Below, one piece after another: positions 30,101 through 38,485 of a stretch of DNA of 64,000 bases. Source of the stretch: Lachnospiraceae bacterium (lineage in GTDB: Bacteria > Bacillota > Clostridia > Lachnospirales > Lachnospiraceae); NCBI GenBank assembly GCA_016284315.1, contig JAEEOO010000033.1, positions 1-64,000 of the forward strand, read 5' to 3'. Positions within the stretch are counted from its first letter, which is position 1; every line of letters begins with the position of its first letter. The notes below the pieces were generated by a model that was given only the letters and a program-made list of their open reading frames with translations, made no database searches and was not told the DNA's origin. The position numbers and the translations under genes are program-made.

Positions 30101-33100
30101 TGCGAATGTCCACTCGATCTCGCCCTCTTCCGTTACCGGGATCTCACTGTTGCTTGCTATGGAGCTGCTCTCGCCGCGGACTGCTGCCACGCTGAACTGA
30201 TAGGTGTGGTCTACCGCCAGTCCGGTAAAGCGCTGCTCGTACTCCGTCTTGGTGTTATTCACAACCACTTCCGGAGTAAAGGTTCTTGTGATGACGGAGT
30301 TCTGATCCGCCTTATCCGTCACGGTGATCTGATAGCTCTCTGCTTCCGCAACAGAGTAGAACTTGAAGGCCACTTCACCATCGCCCTTGTTTACAAGGTT
30401 CTTGATCTGAGGAACGGTCAGAGGAAGCGAAAATGCAAACTTCTCTGTCTCTGTGCTTTCCAGCGTCTGTTCCTCATCCTCTCTGGAGAGGGAGGCTGCG
30501 AAGAAATACTCTCCGCTGGCGGTAGGAGTAAAGCTGAAGACGAACTCATTCTTCTCTGCGCTCGCCTGAAGAGTTGCGAGGATCTCACGCTCACCCAACT
30601 CCGGATAACCTGTCAACATGTAAGCGGTCAGCTTGTCTCCGCCGTCTTTTCCGATAATAGCAGATACAGTTACATCGATCTTGTTGGGATCCTGTGCATT
30701 CAGGGCCACATTCGTAACAACCGGCTCATTCACTGTTTCCCAATCGGCTCTGACAACTTCAGTGGGTGCGCCGTCTGTGACTTCCACCTTAAAAATATAG
30801 TTATTATTCGTAGCTCCGCCAAGATAATAGGTGCCTGCTTTATCCAGCTTCAGAGTGTCGCAATATGCTGTGTTCTTGGTATGTTCACCCTCGGTGATCG
30901 CCACCTGCTTTCCTTCGCTGTCAAGGATCGCCATCTGACGATTATCGTCGCCTCCCTCAACCCACCAAATCTTAACACTTGCTTCGGAAGATGTGGCGAA
31001 CTTGATAGCGTTCATGTCTGTAGTTACCTTGCCGCCCAGATTCAGTCTGACGCCGGAGGTGTATCCATCCTCCCATTTCTTGGAACTTGAATCCACCTTA
31101 GACTTTGCACTGAAGATCAGCGTGAAATAATCCTCCGTTCCGGCCTTCAGTGTATCTCCGTCGGCTTTCTTATTTGCTGCAAATGCTTCCAGATCAGAAG
31201 CTTCAAATACGAATTCTGTCGTAGCGGACTCACTTTCAGTTCCTGCTGCAGGTGCCGGTGTGGGTGATTCCTGACTGGTGCCATCCGGGAAAGCGATGGT
31301 CATATCGTTTCCGTGAGCAGCGAAAGGATCCCAGTCTCCAAGGAAAGCTGCCACGGAAATTGCGGTGCCGTCTGCACAGACTGCGGTCTCCGGCTGCTGA
31401 GCCCAGTTCACACGGGCTGCGCTGTTGTTTACGCCGGCTACTTCATAAGTACCAAACTCCACACATCTTGCAGACTCTCCACCGAGGGCGGCGTTCCATC
31501 CTGCAGGCTGGATCAGGGACGTCTTGGCATTGGCATCATATACGCCGTTTACCCAGTTTGTTGCTTCCACAACAGTATCGAAGAAGACAACCTCGGAGGT
31601 GTTCGCCTGCCAGGGTCTACCAAACTGTCCCGGCTTGGATGCATGCTGGGATGCGGTATTCACACCGGGTGTGGTGCTCTTTACGGTACAGTTGTACATA
31701 AGATAACCACGGCCGGTTGCCGATTTCTGCTGAGCTGCAGTGATGTATCCCACATCGTTCTTGTCCTCGCTGGTGTTGAATACCAGATCGCACTTTGCGA
31801 AGACTGCGGTCATACCGCCAAAGATGTAGTCGGTTCCACCATATACATCACAGTTATAGAAAGCCTGAGTTGAACCTACGTCTCCGTATAAAGTATCCTG
31901 ACGTCCGATAAACGCGCAGTGATCAAAATATGCCTTGGTAGCTGCCGATCTTATGGCGATAGCCGCTGCTCTTTCAACATATTTCTTATCCTGAACAGTA
32001 GTGTCTCCTGCCTGCATTGATGAACGTGCAACGGAACCTTCTTTTGCTCCGCTCTGCTTTACGATAACATCGCCGGCAGCTTTCTCTGACTGATACTGAT
32101 TAAATGAGTTTTCAAAAATAATATCTTTTGCTTCAAAGCCTGCAGCGTTAATAACTACAGTTGCATTCCAGTAGCTTCCTGCGGTTGTTCCCGAACCGGG
32201 ATTTACAAATGAAGCATAACCATTGTACTTGTTTACTTCCAGCAAACGAGCGTCGTACTTGCAATCGTCTCCCATGCTGTAATAGGTATATCCGTGTCCG
32301 TAATAACCGGTGATACGAACTGAATTAGCATCAAGAGAAACCCCCTTGTTTACAGGCTGGATGCTTGCCCCTGAAACCGCATTCTTAAGGGTTACATTGG
32401 GTGTATCAATAACAAGCATTTCCTGATAATCACCGGGCTGAATCTCTACGGTGACTCTCTGATCATCGGTTCGGTTCATGTTCCTAATGGCTTCAATTGC
32501 CTCACCAATGGTTTCATAATCTTTTCCTGAACCAACGGTTACGGTAGCCTTATAAGGAACGCTTACGGTACCGGTTTTCTTAAAAGGAACACTAAGAGTA
32601 ATTTCTTCTGAAGAAACCTTTGCGTCCTTTGAATATTTCTCTTCAAAAGAATATCCTTCAGGTACGCCGGTAACTTCCACTCTGTACCGGCCGTTTCTGA
32701 GTGAAATTCCTTCGGTTCCTGTGAAGGTATAAGAATATGTTGTATCTGTAAATCCGTTTGAAGGATCAAGTAAAATAAACTTAAACCCACAACCGCTTAA
32801 GTCAAGAGCTTCAAGGTTAGTGCCCTCTTTTGCGATGTTTACAGAATAAACATCCTTTTTGGTAAGAGCGATGGTAGCCTCATTTGAATTGTCATCAAAG
32901 CTCATGGAAGTAGTTCCGAGAGTATAATCATCCGCTCCTGATAAAGTAAGAGCGTAATTAACGCCTGACTGGAGAGTAACCGAGAAGTTTAATCCGTTCT
33001 CGCCCTCTGAAAGTTCCATAGCGGGAACATATACAGATTCAGGATCATCGGGAGTAAATGTAAAACTTGCATTTCCCTTAAAACTGTTAAGATCCCCGCT

Positions 33101-34120
33101 TTCAATGCCTGAAACAGTTCCACTGACATTTACAAGGCTGACACCTGAAACGGTCACAGCAAGGCTTCCGTCCTCAGATGCATTTACTGACTTTTCGGAA
33201 GTAATAACATATGCATCTGCGCCTTCAAGGGTCATATCATAATCAAAGCCCTTTGCAAGAGTCGCAGTAAAATTGCCTTCAGAAACTGTACTTCTTACAA
33301 CATTACCGTTCTGACGGTTTGTAAATACAAGGTCAAAAGTACCGGCGCCGGTAAATCCTGTGACAGTACCGCTGATATTGGCATAGCTTGCATGCTGACG
33401 GTACACTCTTGCTACAACAAGCTTCTCGGTTGCGGAATAAAGCTTGTACTGAGCTGTAGCCTTGGGATATACAACCATTTTGGAAACAGTTCCGGATCCC
33501 AACGTATGTGTGTGTACGTTCGAATCACTTGCATCTGACATATTTTCAAAATGAAGTTCTGAATCAGTACCGTTGCTTGCCACATAGAAAGTTACGGTAT
33601 CATCCGCACGGCAATTAAGTGCAACATATACATTGGCATTTGACCCCTTATTGCTGTAAATATATCCGGTATAAACATTGCCGTCGCTGTCCTTCAAGCT
33701 TTTTTCATCTGTTCTTGTCAAAGCAGTATTTGAAGTACGGAGCCTGTGATTAGTTGAATAACCTCCATCATTAAAAATAAAGTCTCCGTTATCAACACTG
33801 AAAGATGCAAGGGTTACACCGGTTGTTCCGGGTTCAGCATTGAAAAACCCGTTGATGGTATCTACATCAAGTCTATTGTTGTAGCCCTCTCCCAGATTCT
33901 CGGCACCGAAGTCCCATACATCAATTTTCCCCTCATCAAAGTTACGATCTGTGGTACTGCTTTCATTAGTTGCAGGAGTACCATTCCCGCCATCGTTCGA
34001 TTCTTCTGCGAAGGAACGAAGTGGCATCCCTACAGAAAAGCCGGTAGCAAGAAAAGCTACAGACAGTAGGGCTGAGCCAATTCTGGCCCACTTTTTCTTT
34101 CTTAGTGCATTTCCGAACAT
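27179..34120 (-). CDS. Giant cell-surface multidomain pectinase: pectinesterase (CE8) plus PL9-type pectate lyase, C-terminal membrane anchor
   Basis: Signal peptide; CE8 region about 31290-32560 (AYFDHCAFIGRQDTLYGD, GGTDYIFGGMTAVFAKC); PL9 region about 27740-28950 (DGFAAKLTVGNGIVFDGCIAYNNADDGWDLFAK); Thr/Glu/Gln linker and VVPVAAGTGAVVVIAVAAVVAIK anchor. Confidence 0.88.
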   Translation of the reverse strand: MFGNALRKKKWARIGSALLSVAFLATGFSVGMPLRSFAEESNDGGNGTPATNESSTTDRNFDEGKIDVWDFGAENLGEGYNNRLDVDTINGFFNAEPGTTGVTLASFSVDNGDFIFNDGGYSTNHRLRTSNTALTRTDEKSLKDSDGNVYTGYIYSNKGSNANVYVALNCRADDTVTFYVASNGTDSELHFENMSDASDSNVHTHTLGSGTVSKMVVYPKATAQYKLYSATEKLVVARVYRQHASYANISGTVTGFTGAGTFDLVFTNRQNGNVVRSTVSEGNFTATLAKGFDYDMTLEGADAYVITSEKSVNASEDGSLAVTVSGVSLVNVSGTVSGIESGDLNSFKGNASFTFTPDDPESVYVPAMELSEGENGLNFSVTLQSGVNYALTLSGADDYTLGTTSMSFDDNSNEATIALTKKDVYSVNIAKEGTNLEALDLSGCGFKFILLDPSNGFTDTTYSYTFTGTEGISLRNGRYRVEVTGVPEGYSFEEKYSKDAKVSSEEITLSVPFKKTGTVSVPYKATVTVGSGKDYETIGEAIEAIRNMNRTDDQRVTVEIQPGDYQEMLVIDTPNVTLKNAVSGASIQPVNKGVSLDANSVRITGYYGHGYTYYSMGDDCKYDARLLEVNKYNGYASFVNPGSGTTAGSYWNATVVINAAGFEAKDIIFENSFNQYQSEKAAGDVIVKQSGAKEGSVARSSMQAGDTTVQDKKYVERAAAIAIRSAATKAYFDHCAFIGRQDTLYGDVGSTQAFYNCDVYGGTDYIFGGMTAVFAKCDLVFNTSEDKNDVGYITAAQQKSATGRGYLMYNCTVKSTTPGVNTASQHASKPGQFGRPWQANTSEVVFFDTVVEATNWVNGVYDANAKTSLIQPAGWNAALGGESARCVEFGTYEVAGVNNSAARVNWAQQPETAVCADGTAISVAAFLGDWDPFAAHGNDMTIAFPDGTSQESPTPAPAAGTESESATTEFVFEASDLEAFAANKKADGDTLKAGTEDYFTLIFSAKSKVDSSSKKWEDGYTSGVRLNLGGKVTTDMNAIKFATSSEASVKIWWVEGGDDNRQMAILDSEGKQVAITEGEHTKNTAYCDTLKLDKAGTYYLGGATNNNYIFKVEVTDGAPTEVVRADWETVNEPVVTNVALNAQDPNKIDVTVSAIIGKDGGDKLTAYMLTGYPELGEREILATLQASAEKNEFVFSFTPTASGEYFFAASLSREDEEQTLESTETEKFAFSLPLTVPQIKNLVNKGDGEVAFKFYSVAEAESYQITVTDKADQNSVITRTFTPEVVVNNTKTEYEQRFTGLAVDHTYQFSVAAVRGESSSIASNSEIPVTEEGEIEWTFAAFGQGVDKNSKNTGYKKNAEDSVTVWNLNSKGKLVPASTDGLAFYYATLPSDVNFTLTAKATIDTWAFTNGQEGFGLMACDRVGVNGDASVFWNNSYMASGTKVEYYYDTIGGSVTTDSNAAKISMKLGLGAQEKVGVTKENLSLLEANDSATVNADFKSKMYPLESSCGSKGAGTYNLFANNSSGTVQGTIENPLTEVVFRIQKNNTGYFVSLLDENGNEVSTKKFYDTEALSKLDEEHVYVGFFASRTFKVTFSDIELVTINPADDAPSEGRPITYVVPNYSIISAEHSNTADYTLQYYGNANGTLKITDATGKVLVDNKAVKSGKTVDVKTVLSLGENRFNVTFTPEAGFHPGNDQYQLLESYETANFSYTVTYKNISAADEIFVAPTGTANGAGTEADPVDIYTAVKFVKPGQTIRLAGGTYSLQETVTVARGIDGTAENPIRMIADPDNRAVFDFNKKCAGFVLAGDYWYISGIDCTHSGNSLKGIQLSGSHCTLKDIHTYENGNTGIQVSRYLGSDKSDKWPSYDLILNCTSYSNADAGYEDADGFAAKLTVGNGIVFDGCIAYNNADDGWDLFAKVETGSIGQVTIQNCVAFSNGYGVDGTNEGNGNGFKMGGSSITGHHKLINSVAFNNKAKGIDSNSCPDIEVYNSTSFNNGANNVALYTNDAANTAFMVDGVMSFRTENTGNAENLKLKGTQNSSMVRGDLNFYWEDGKSANKAGLTASENWFVSLNAPGASVSDPLQVAEDMRTEDGRIDLGNFLKMSDTGIAALEAAGIDYKDVLAILDGNYDALTDQSQIKGSAADSKDGEPKTEEPTTEVVQPAPSQNESTQTTPAQTVSQNTAEAAPSTQAAEAKTEEKQETATQKTETTTGGQNTNTNKVEETTTEETAVETHELGDTEAAGSGSNLGGGEDLITVDIAPSPEPAKKFPVVPVAAGTGAVVVIAVAAVVAIKTGLMAKILAALGLIK

Positions 34121-34210
34121 AAAATCCTCCAATACAAAAAATCATCCATGAAATAACTCCCGAGTCACTCCTTTGATCCCGGCTTCTACCCCTAAAAACG
34201 CTCTAAATTA

Positions 34211-34224
34211 TGTAAACGCTTACA
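34211..34224. promoter_or_regulatory. cre-like (CcpA / LacI-family) operator upstream of the pectinase gene
   Basis: TGTAAACGCTTACA matches the TGWAANCGNTNWCA consensus at every position. Confidence 0.7.
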
Positions 34225-34409
34225 TATCATATTGCGTACTTTCTAAATGTTAGCATGAAAATTCTTCGCAAAACAATAAAAACAACGTTATTTTCTCTAA
34301 TTGCATGCCGAAATTTCAAACTGTTTTTTGTACTTTTTCACAAATAACAGAGGTTATCAATGTATTGTCCGTTACACTATACAATGTTAGCTCTTACATT
34401 TTGTGCACA

Positions 34410-34442
34410 TTGACCGGAAACTATTGTAAACGTAATAGTTTC
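34410..34442 (+). promoter_or_regulatory. Promoter overlapped by a palindrome, upstream of the phosphofructokinase gene
   Basis: TTGACC (34410-34415)-17-TAATAG (34433-34438); perfect 9-bp arms GAAACTATT-gtaaacgt-AATAGTTTC (34417-34442). Confidence 0.5.
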
Positions 34443-34530
34443 TTTTGGAACTATTTGACCTATGTATTTTTTGATTTTTCCTTTAATATTATCTATGGAA
34501 TATTTAACCGGACACAGTTAGGAGTTTTAA

Positions 34531-35790
34531 ATGAGAAATTGCATCGTCGCTCAGTCGGGCGGTCCCACCGTTGCTATAAACGCCTCTCTTGCAGGCATCA
34601 TTGCCGCGAATGAGGATAACAACTACTTTGACACTATCTATGGTTCTATTAATGGTGTCACCGGAATTCTTAAAGATAAATTACTCGATCTTACAGAAAC
34701 CGGTAAGAAGATCCCCGGATTCGTTGAAAAACTTAAAGTTACTCCCGCCATGTATCTTGGATCCTGCAGATACAAGCTCCCCAAGATTGGCGACGACAAT
34801 GCTGTATATAACAAGATCTTTTCATATTTTGAAGAAAAAGAAATAGATACTTTCTTTTATATTGGCGGAAATGATTCCATGGACACAGTCCTTAAGCTTT
34901 CGGACTACGCCAAGGAGATTGGAAGCCCCGTTAAGGTTATCGGTATTCCCAAGACCATCGACAATGATCTTTGCGGAACCGACCACACTCCCGGCTTCGG
35001 AAGTGCTGCTAAATATGTAGCAACTTCAATCCTTGAGATTGCCCACGATACCTTTATCTATCCCGTAAAGTCCGTGACCATCGTAGAAGTTATGGGAAGA
35101 GACGCCGGATGGCTCACTGCAGCATCCGCTCTTGCAAGAAATGAATACTCCACTGCTCCCCAACTTATTTACCTTCCGGAGCGTGCTTTTGATATAGATG
35201 AATTTGTTGAAGATGTTAAGAAACAGCTTGAAGTAAACAACAGCGTAGTTGTAGCAGTATCAGAAGGAATCCGCGATAAGGACGGCGAGTACATAAGTGC
35301 TTCAGGCGCAGCCACGGATAATTTCGGACATAAGCAGTTAAGCGGAGCAGGAAAAGCTCTTGAATATGTTATTGCCGAGAAGCTTGGTGTTAAGGTTCGT
35401 AGCGTAGAGATCAATATTCTTCAGAGATGTGCTTCTCATTTAGCATCTCTTACCGACCTTAACGAATCAATGGAACAGGGAAAGAAAGCTTTAAACCTTT
35501 CACAGGACGGTGAAAGCGGCGTTATGGTTACCCTTAAGAGAACAGTAAATGCACCCTATACCGTTGAAACCGGATGCCTCGATATCCACAAGATCGCCAA
35601 CGAAGTAAAGAGCGTTCCCCTTTCCATGATCAATGAAAGAGGAAACGATGTTACCGACGAGATGCTTGAATATCTTCGTCCACTCATTATTGGTAACCCT
35701 TGGGTAGATTATAAAGAGGGTCTTCCCGCATATTTAAATGTCAGTCACCTTGTACCCGGTACAAAACGAATCGTGCCAAGTACAGAATAA
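34531..35790 (+). CDS. pfp: Phosphofructokinase, PPi-dependent type
   Basis: VAQSGGPTVAINASL, FYIGGNDSMDT, IPKTIDNDLCGTDHTPGFGSAAKY, VEVMGRDAGWLTAAS. Confidence 0.9.
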   Translation: MRNCIVAQSGGPTVAINASLAGIIAANEDNNYFDTIYGSINGVTGILKDKLLDLTETGKKIPGFVEKLKVTPAMYLGSCRYKLPKIGDDNAVYNKIFSYFEEKEIDTFFYIGGNDSMDTVLKLSDYAKEIGSPVKVIGIPKTIDNDLCGTDHTPGFGSAAKYVATSILEIAHDTFIYPVKSVTIVEVMGRDAGWLTAASALARNEYSTAPQLIYLPERAFDIDEFVEDVKKQLEVNNSVVVAVSEGIRDKDGEYISASGAATDNFGHKQLSGAGKALEYVIAEKLGVKVRSVEINILQRCASHLASLTDLNESMEQGKKALNLSQDGESGVMVTLKRTVNAPYTVETGCLDIHKIANEVKSVPLSMINERGNDVTDEMLEYLRPLIIGNPWVDYKEGLPAYLNVSHLVPGTKRIVPSTE

Positions 35791-35808
35791 TATAAACAAC
35801 ACATTATT

Positions 35809-35842
35809 AAAGCGAGAGGTTTTTGGCCTCTCGCTTTTGCTT
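35809..35842 (+). terminator. Terminator of pfp
   Basis: AAAGCGAGAGG-tttttg-GCCTCTCGCTTTT. Confidence 0.75.
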
Positions 35843-35865
35843 TCCGATATTTGTTTACTCAGCGA

Positions 35866-36402
35866 TCATCTTTCGCTTTCCCACTCTTCTCTTGTAAGGC
35901 AGTTGACATGGCCCGTCCTGACCTCTTTCATCTGCTTTACTTCAAGTCCTTCTGTGGCCCACTGATATTTGAAGCCAACCTTTTCCTGGACACGTCGGGA
36001 TTTGTCATTTCCTTCATAGTATCCGCACCAGACTCTGTCCAGTTTAAGATCTTCGAAGGCATATCTTAGCATTTCTCTTGCAGCTTCAGGTACAAGACCC
36101 TGTCCCCAATAAGGAACGCCAAGCCAGTATCCAAGTTCCGCCTCATCGTCGAGTCTTGCAAGGTCGCTTCTGAAATGAAGCCCTATGCTTCCAATGGGCA
36201 GCCCTGTCTCTTTGAGAACAATGGCAAATGTGTTGGGCTCACACAGCACCTCTTTTATAATACGTCTGCTCTCTTCTACGCTTGTGTGAGGAGGCCATCC
36301 GGCACTGGGTCCGACGCGGTCATCCTTAGCATATTTATAACACTCTTCTGCGTCACTTTCCTCCCAGTGACGCAAGATAAGTCTCTCCGTCTCCAGTCTC
36401 AT
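35866..36402 (-). CDS. GNAT N-acetyltransferase (RimJ/RimL-like)
   Basis: LETERLILRHWEESDAEECY, ELGYWLGVPYWGQGLVPEAAREMLRYAFE, GNDKSRRVQEKVGF. Confidence 0.9.
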   Translation of the reverse strand: MRLETERLILRHWEESDAEECYKYAKDDRVGPSAGWPPHTSVEESRRIIKEVLCEPNTFAIVLKETGLPIGSIGLHFRSDLARLDDEAELGYWLGVPYWGQGLVPEAAREMLRYAFEDLKLDRVWCGYYEGNDKSRRVQEKVGFKYQWATEGLEVKQMKEVRTGHVNCLTREEWESER

Positions 36403-36445
36403 AAAGAATCTCCCTTTCTGCTCTTCCTATATTGCAGATTAATTA

Positions 36446-37663
36446 TTATTCATAAAAGTGAAAATCACCTATGATTATGCTTGAATCCGGAGCAACAGTG
36501 ATAAGTGCTTCAACCTCCACTCCGCCTTCATAATCAGGAACTACACTGTCATCATAAACAATACCCGACAAAAATGAAACATAGGGCATGCCGCTTTCAT
36601 CCAAATATACGTTAACTAAATCTCCCCATCCGATATTTTCAACATCTTCATTATATTCAAGCGCACGCGCCAATGGTTCGGTTGTCTTTTGAACCTTTCC
36701 ACCGGGATTATTGATGGTAAAGGTAATTGTCTTTGCTTCGCTGTCGTATGTGAACTCCATGGCTTCTTGGATATAGGGAATGAAGTACTCTGCAGTGTAT
36801 GTCGTAAACTGATATTCGCCGTCAACTAATTGGCCGATAACCAGTCCGTACCAGGCAAATCCGGTTCCGTGGCCCTCATTTTCGACTATAACGTACTCAT
36901 CCTCTCCGTCTCCGTCGACATCCCATTTTGCTACCTGGGGAAGGAATCCCGCCATAGAAATATCAATGGGGATTTCAATATCTCCGTCAACCAGAGTTGC
37001 TTCCATGGTGTTATAGTCTTCATGGATGTATACGGATCCGTCATTTGAATATGTATCATAAACTCTATTCGGGTCGTATTCCTCGGGAATTGCATAGTAC
37101 ATTGAATCCACAACGGCAACAATGTCAAATCCGGTTAAATCCTCAGCGTTTGCCGCAACAGAGTATGCTGTTTTAAGCTCAGGATCATACCAAACTATAA
37201 GGTCGATCATACCCTCTTCTCCGATAAAACGGTGAAGCTTTGCGGTCATGTTCCAGTTCTCAAGTGTAACCTCTTCATCCGAAGTCCACTCATAATAATA
37301 ACCGCTGATGTCAGCTGATTCATCAACTCCCTGCTGTGCTCTTGCGCAATAAGTAACTCCATCTAAAGTAAAGTCAGCCTCTACAAGAGGTCTCTCGCCT
37401 TCACCGACGTTCTCCATAATGCCCCAATAGCTTGACATTGAATACTTGGGCATATTAAAGAGTCCGTCACAAGCTGCTTTCATTTCATCCCAGGTGCATT
37501 TTCTCCAAGGGTTGCCAATGGTTACATTCTGGTTTTCCTGTTCCTGAGCTTCCTGTTCCTCCGGAATAACCACCTGTCCGTTATTATCATTTATTCCGCA
37601 TCCTGTAAACAGGCATGCTCCCAAAACAGCCGCAGCTGCTTTGACTACTAATTCTTTTCTCAT
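36446..37663 (-). CDS. Putative lipoprotein
   Basis: Lipobox GACLFTGCGIND; acidic secreted domain. Confidence 0.65.
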   Translation of the reverse strand: MRKELVVKAAAAVLGACLFTGCGINDNNGQVVIPEEQEAQEQENQNVTIGNPWRKCTWDEMKAACDGLFNMPKYSMSSYWGIMENVGEGERPLVEADFTLDGVTYCARAQQGVDESADISGYYYEWTSDEEVTLENWNMTAKLHRFIGEEGMIDLIVWYDPELKTAYSVAANAEDLTGFDIVAVVDSMYYAIPEEYDPNRVYDTYSNDGSVYIHEDYNTMEATLVDGDIEIPIDISMAGFLPQVAKWDVDGDGEDEYVIVENEGHGTGFAWYGLVIGQLVDGEYQFTTYTAEYFIPYIQEAMEFTYDSEAKTITFTINNPGGKVQKTTEPLARALEYNEDVENIGWGDLVNVYLDESGMPYVSFLSGIVYDDSVVPDYEGGVEVEALITVAPDSSIIIGDFHFYE

Positions 37664-37671
37664 ATTCTCTC

Positions 37672-38421
37672 CTATTTTTTCCCTTGGCTCCCCACTGTCT
37701 TGCCCAGCAGTTTTTTAATCTGTGCCTTAGTGGCGATAGGATAAACATCGGTTATATGGTCGGCGATGGCTTTGCCGGAATCTGCGGGGCTGTTTTTGTA
37801 TTCAGAAATGACATGCTTGTAACCATACAGGTTGTCCGGTGTTGTATAAACCGCGATGGGCCAGCCGTAATTTTCGCCATTTTTATTCTTGCGCTGTCTA
37901 AAATCTCTGACGGTTAAATAGGTCAGCATCTGAAGATCGCATACAGTTCCGTCAAAGCCTTTCTCGCCGCCCTTTCCAAAGCCGCCCTTCGCTTTCATTT
38001 CGTTAGAAAAGATTTCGGGTTCTTCTTCAAAAAGATCCATTAATTTCTTCTGACGCCTTGTGGCTTTTCCATCCTCCCAAAGCGCATCGAAATCGTATCC
38101 GTCTCTTCTGTAATTGGCAAAGAAAGGAAACCACTTTTTAGAAATGAAACCGGCTTTTTTATCGAAGAATTTTCCGTAGGCAATATCCCCTCTTCTTGCG
38201 ATTATCTCACGCCACTCCCAAGGGTCCCTTTCTATATTTCCGCTCCACCAATACTGTGGCACGGTGCGTTCTTCCAAAGAGAAGCCGGGAATCTCATTCT
38301 TAAACAAAGGCAGAAATCCAACTTCGTTTATATATTTAATTGCGTCATCCACTGTATGAAGGCATTCGGGATCATCCCATTCTACTCCATACATAATCCA
38401 AGTTCCGTTTTCGTTACCCAT
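37672..38421 (-). CDS. AlkZ/YcaQ-related protein (putative DNA glycosylase-like)
   Basis: PQYWWSGNIERDPWEWREIIARRGDIAYGKFFDKKAGFISKKWFP; probable start MGNENGTW because the upstream codons come from a REP-like palindrome. Confidence 0.5.
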   Translation of the reverse strand: MGNENGTWIMYGVEWDDPECLHTVDDAIKYINEVGFLPLFKNEIPGFSLEERTVPQYWWSGNIERDPWEWREIIARRGDIAYGKFFDKKAGFISKKWFPFFANYRRDGYDFDALWEDGKATRRQKKLMDLFEEEPEIFSNEMKAKGGFGKGGEKGFDGTVCDLQMLTYLTVRDFRQRKNKNGENYGWPIAVYTTPDNLYGYKHVISEYKNSPADSGKAIADHITDVYPIATKAQIKKLLGKTVGSQGKK

Positions 38422-38456
38422 TCTAACCCTCGTTTTGTGGCATAGTGACGTAAATG

Positions 38457-38485
38457 TGACAGGGGGACGCACCCTACTTGTCACA
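38457..38485. repeat. REP-like palindrome
   Basis: GTGACAgggggacgcaccctactTGTCAC with inner GGG/CCC pairing, overlapping the stop codon of the patatin gene. Confidence 0.5.

Noticed and set aside
30206-31090. 294-aa plus-strand ORF opposite the pectinase gene
   Set aside because: Antisense shadow of a strong coding frame in a GC-rich stretch; no start context or recognisable domain
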